Assembly (NCBI GenBank): GCA_030620925.1 | Contig: JAUXIQ010000094.1 | Location: 1-7,180, forward strand | Direction: 5' to 3' | Length of the DNA stretch: 7,180 nucleotides | Origin: JAUXIQ01 sp030620925 [NCBI: Nitrospinota bacterium] | Lineage (GTDB): Bacteria; JAUXIQ01 | In this document: in pieces, positions 5,760 to 7,180 of the stretch | How positions within the stretch are numbered: the stretch's first letter is position 1 | How the letters are laid out: each line of letters opens with the position of its first letter | Program-made: the position numbers and the translations under genes | The notes under the pieces: generated by a model | What the model saw: only the letters and a program-made list of their open reading frames with translations | Told to the model about the DNA's origin: nothing | The model's database searches: none

Positions 5760-6188
5760 ATGGCTCAGGCAAAAGAGGGAGATACCGTTAAAGTCCACTA
5801 TACGGGCAAGTTGGAGGACGGCGAGATATTTGACACTTCTCAGGACGACGACCCACTGGAATTTAAAATAGGTGGAGGCAAGGTAATCCGTGGCTTTGAG
5901 CAAGGCGTGGTGGGGATGAATGAAGGCGAATCGAAAACCGTAGAAATCCCCTCGGACGAAGCGTACGGCCCACACCACCAGGAATTGGTCATAGATATAG
6001 AGATGGATCAATTCCCGGATGACCTGGACCCGGAAGTGGGGCAGCAGTTTAAGATGCGTCAGCCCGACGGTCCAACAATTATAGTTGCGGTAGCCGAAAT
6101 CACTGACGACAGCGTGACGTTGGACGCCAACCATCCTCTGGCCGGAAAAGACCTTACATTTGATATCCAGCTCATAGAAATCGCTTAA
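5760..6188 (+). CDS. FKBP-type peptidyl-prolyl cis-trans isomerase, SlyD-like, without metal-binding tail
   Basis: The 142-residue cytoplasmic protein catalyses cis-trans isomerisation of peptide bonds before proline and probably acts as a folding chaperone. The split FKBP domain is clear: VHYTG (12-16) and IFDTS (23-27), then IGGGKVIRGFEQGVVGM (37-53), AYGP (68-71), and the closing strand DLTFDIQLIEI (131-141). Between AYGP and NHPLAGK (124-130) lies an insert of about 50 residues, the insert-in-flap domain that marks SlyD-type members. The protein stops right after the FKBP fold, so it lacks the His/Cys-rich C-terminal tail that E. coli SlyD uses to bind nickel. There is no signal peptide. 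An AAGG (5749-5752) is seven bases before the ATG. It is probably a single-gene unit, with minus-strand genes to the left and a long leader to the right. Confidence 0.93.
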   Translation: MAQAKEGDTVKVHYTGKLEDGEIFDTSQDDDPLEFKIGGGKVIRGFEQGVVGMNEGESKTVEIPSDEAYGPHHQELVIDIEMDQFPDDLDPEVGQQFKMRQPDGPTIIVAVAEITDDSVTLDANHPLAGKDLTFDIQLIEIA

Positions 6189-6482
6189 TCGATTCACCAA
6201 TAGTCATAAATCATGAGGCTTTTACCTTAATAAGAGGCCGATGGAGAAAGAACAGGCCACCATGAAAAACCCTTCTCCGGCGACCGCAGCGATGTTGAAC
6301 GAACATATTTCCGGCATGACACCTTAATTTTGCCTCATCTATTCTTGTAACAGATCGCCCTTTGAGACTCATACCCTGATAACATGATCGATAGAGGCAT
6401 TCTTTCCTTGTAACCCGTATATGCGAACTTACCCCTTGTGAAAGGGGCAGACGGACTCACCTTTTGCCCATGGGAGGTAATT
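6189..6482 (+). other. Intergenic leader upstream of the crotonase-fold gene
   Basis: These 294 bases hold no RNA gene that I recognise. Just past the FKBP stop, CTTTTA (6220-6225) and TAAGAG (6232-6237) could form a weak stem, with no T-run. A 28-codon open frame, 6241-6327, begins MEKEQATMKNPSPATAAMLN and ends GMTP; AGAGG is only three bases from its ATG, so translation is doubtful, and it could be a small protein, a gene remnant or chance. CTTGTAAC occurs twice (6344-6351 and 6407-6414). A stable hairpin lies at 6432-6447. No strong promoter was found. Confidence 0.4.
6432..6447 (+). promoter_or_regulatory. Leader hairpin with GTGA tetraloop before the crotonase-fold gene
   Basis: CCCCTT (6432-6437), GTGA, AAGGGG (6442-6447): a six-pair perfect stem closed by a loop of the stable GNRA class. 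It ends 25 bases before the Shine-Dalgarno GGGAGG (6472-6477). There is no T-run after it. It may be an RNA-stabilising or regulatory leader element; its function is inferred only from shape. Confidence 0.35.
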
Positions 6483-7180
6483 ATGGAATACGAAAACATT
6501 CTTTATGAGAAGGAGGGGGTGATCGCCACCATCACCTTCAACCGGCCCGACACCGTCAACGCCATCAGCCCCGCGCTGGAGAAAGAGCTGCACCTCGCCC
6601 TGGACCGCGCCGATGAAGACTCCGAGGTCAGGGTCATAATCCTCACCGGTTCCGGCCGGGCTTTCTCCGCCGGTTACGACCTGGCCGGAGAAGGGCAGTC
6701 CTTCGAGCCCGAAGGTAAATATCCGGGTGAATATCTGAAGGGTTGGTGGGGCTCAAACCTGGGTACTATGGGGAACGTGCAAAAACTCATGCACCTCTGG
6801 TATTTGGGCAAGCCGGTCATAGCCGCCATTAACGGATGGTGCATGGGAGGCGGCTTCTGGTACTCCCTGGCCTGCGACATAACCATAGCTTCCGATAAGG
6901 CCGTCTTCGCCCAGCCCGAAATCCGGCATACAGACAACACTACTTTCCTCTTCGCCGCCCTGGCGGGATGGAAGTCGGCGAACCGCTACGCTTTGACCGG
7001 AGACCACTTCGACGCCCAGGAGGCCCTCAGGATAGGAGTGATAAATGAGGTGGTGCCCCACGATGAGCTGATGTCCAGGGTTAAAAAATTAGCCGAGCGC
7101 ATCGCCATGGTGCCCGAAGCGTCCGTGCGCCTGAATAAAGCCATCACCTGCTACGGGCTGGAAGCCATGGGGTTAAGGGG
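6483..7180 (+). CDS. Crotonase-fold (enoyl-CoA hydratase/isomerase family) protein, 3' end cut off
   Basis: The first 232 codons are present and the frame is open at the right edge; family members are usually about 255-280 residues, so little is missing. The protein binds acyl-CoA thioesters in the cytoplasm. Landmarks: TFNRPDTVNAIS (18-29), the oxyanion-hole segments FSAGYDL (61-67) and GWCMGGG (118-124), ACDITIAS (130-137), FAQPEIR (142-148) and the later RYALTGDHFDAQEALRIGVI (168-187). The start has an excellent GGGAGG five bases upstream. Odd points: in classical hydratase GGGCEL carries the first catalytic Glu, but here it is GGGFWY, so that Glu is Trp126; the second, Glu146 in QPEI, is kept, and the usual PGxGG after it is missing. 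It may therefore be an isomerase, hydrolase or another crotonase-type enzyme rather than a standard hydratase. Confidence 0.9.
   Translation, partial: MEYENILYEKEGVIATITFNRPDTVNAISPALEKELHLALDRADEDSEVRVIILTGSGRAFSAGYDLAGEGQSFEPEGKYPGEYLKGWWGSNLGTMGNVQKLMHLWYLGKPVIAAINGWCMGGGFWYSLACDITIASDKAVFAQPEIRHTDNTTFLFAALAGWKSANRYALTGDHFDAQEALRIGVINEVVPHDELMSRVKKLAERIAMVPEASVRLNKAITCYGLEAMGLR

Noticed and set aside
5536-5772. Minus-strand open frame of 78 codons overlapping the FKBP start
   Set aside because: No ribosome site, no recognisable motif, and it overlaps a well-supported gene and both candidate promoters.

Overview
This window looks like chromosomal DNA from an anaerobic-type bacterium that metabolises acyl-CoAs. 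The evidence is a split, B12-dependent acyl-CoA mutase, a crotonase-fold enzyme, a protein with four [4Fe-4S] clusters, and dense Shine-Dalgarno-led genes with GC-rich codon use. A Desulfobacterota-like (former Deltaproteobacteria) source is my best guess from the style of the proteins. No marker in the window proves it.

Layout from left to right. Bases 1-98 hold the 5' end of an unknown minus-strand gene. An AT-rich leader of about 420 bases follows. Two plus-strand genes come next: the catalytic subunit (524-2155) and the cobalamin-binding subunit (2179-2583) of a methylmalonyl-CoA-mutase-family enzyme. They converge on a minus-strand MFS transporter (2630-3928). A 377-base non-coding stretch then carries a REP-like inverted pair. 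It separates the transporter from a two-gene minus-strand unit: a Spy/CpxP-like exported protein (4928-5419), followed by a NapG/MauM-like polyferredoxin (4306-4899). After a divergent intergenic region comes a plus-strand SlyD-type FKBP prolyl isomerase (5760-6188). A leader of about 290 bases with a hairpin precedes a crotonase-fold enzyme (6483 onward), which runs off the right edge.

How the genes may work together. The two mutase subunits almost certainly form one enzyme that rearranges the carbon skeleton of an acyl-CoA. The catalytic subunit differs from canonical methylmalonyl-CoA mutase at several active-site positions, so its substrate is probably not methylmalonyl-CoA. The crotonase-fold enzyme would fit the same acyl-CoA metabolism, and the transporter could import a carboxylic acid, but the sequence does not show either link. 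The Spy-like protein and the polyferredoxin are joined by a 9-codon mini-ORF that overlaps both neighbours by one base, which suggests translational coupling of an envelope protein with an electron-transfer protein.

The points most worth a second look are the unusual mutase active site, the crotonase lacking one of the two usual catalytic glutamates, the Spy-like/polyferredoxin junction, and the REP-like pair. I found no CRISPR array, tRNA, rRNA, insertion sequence or cobalamin riboswitch.
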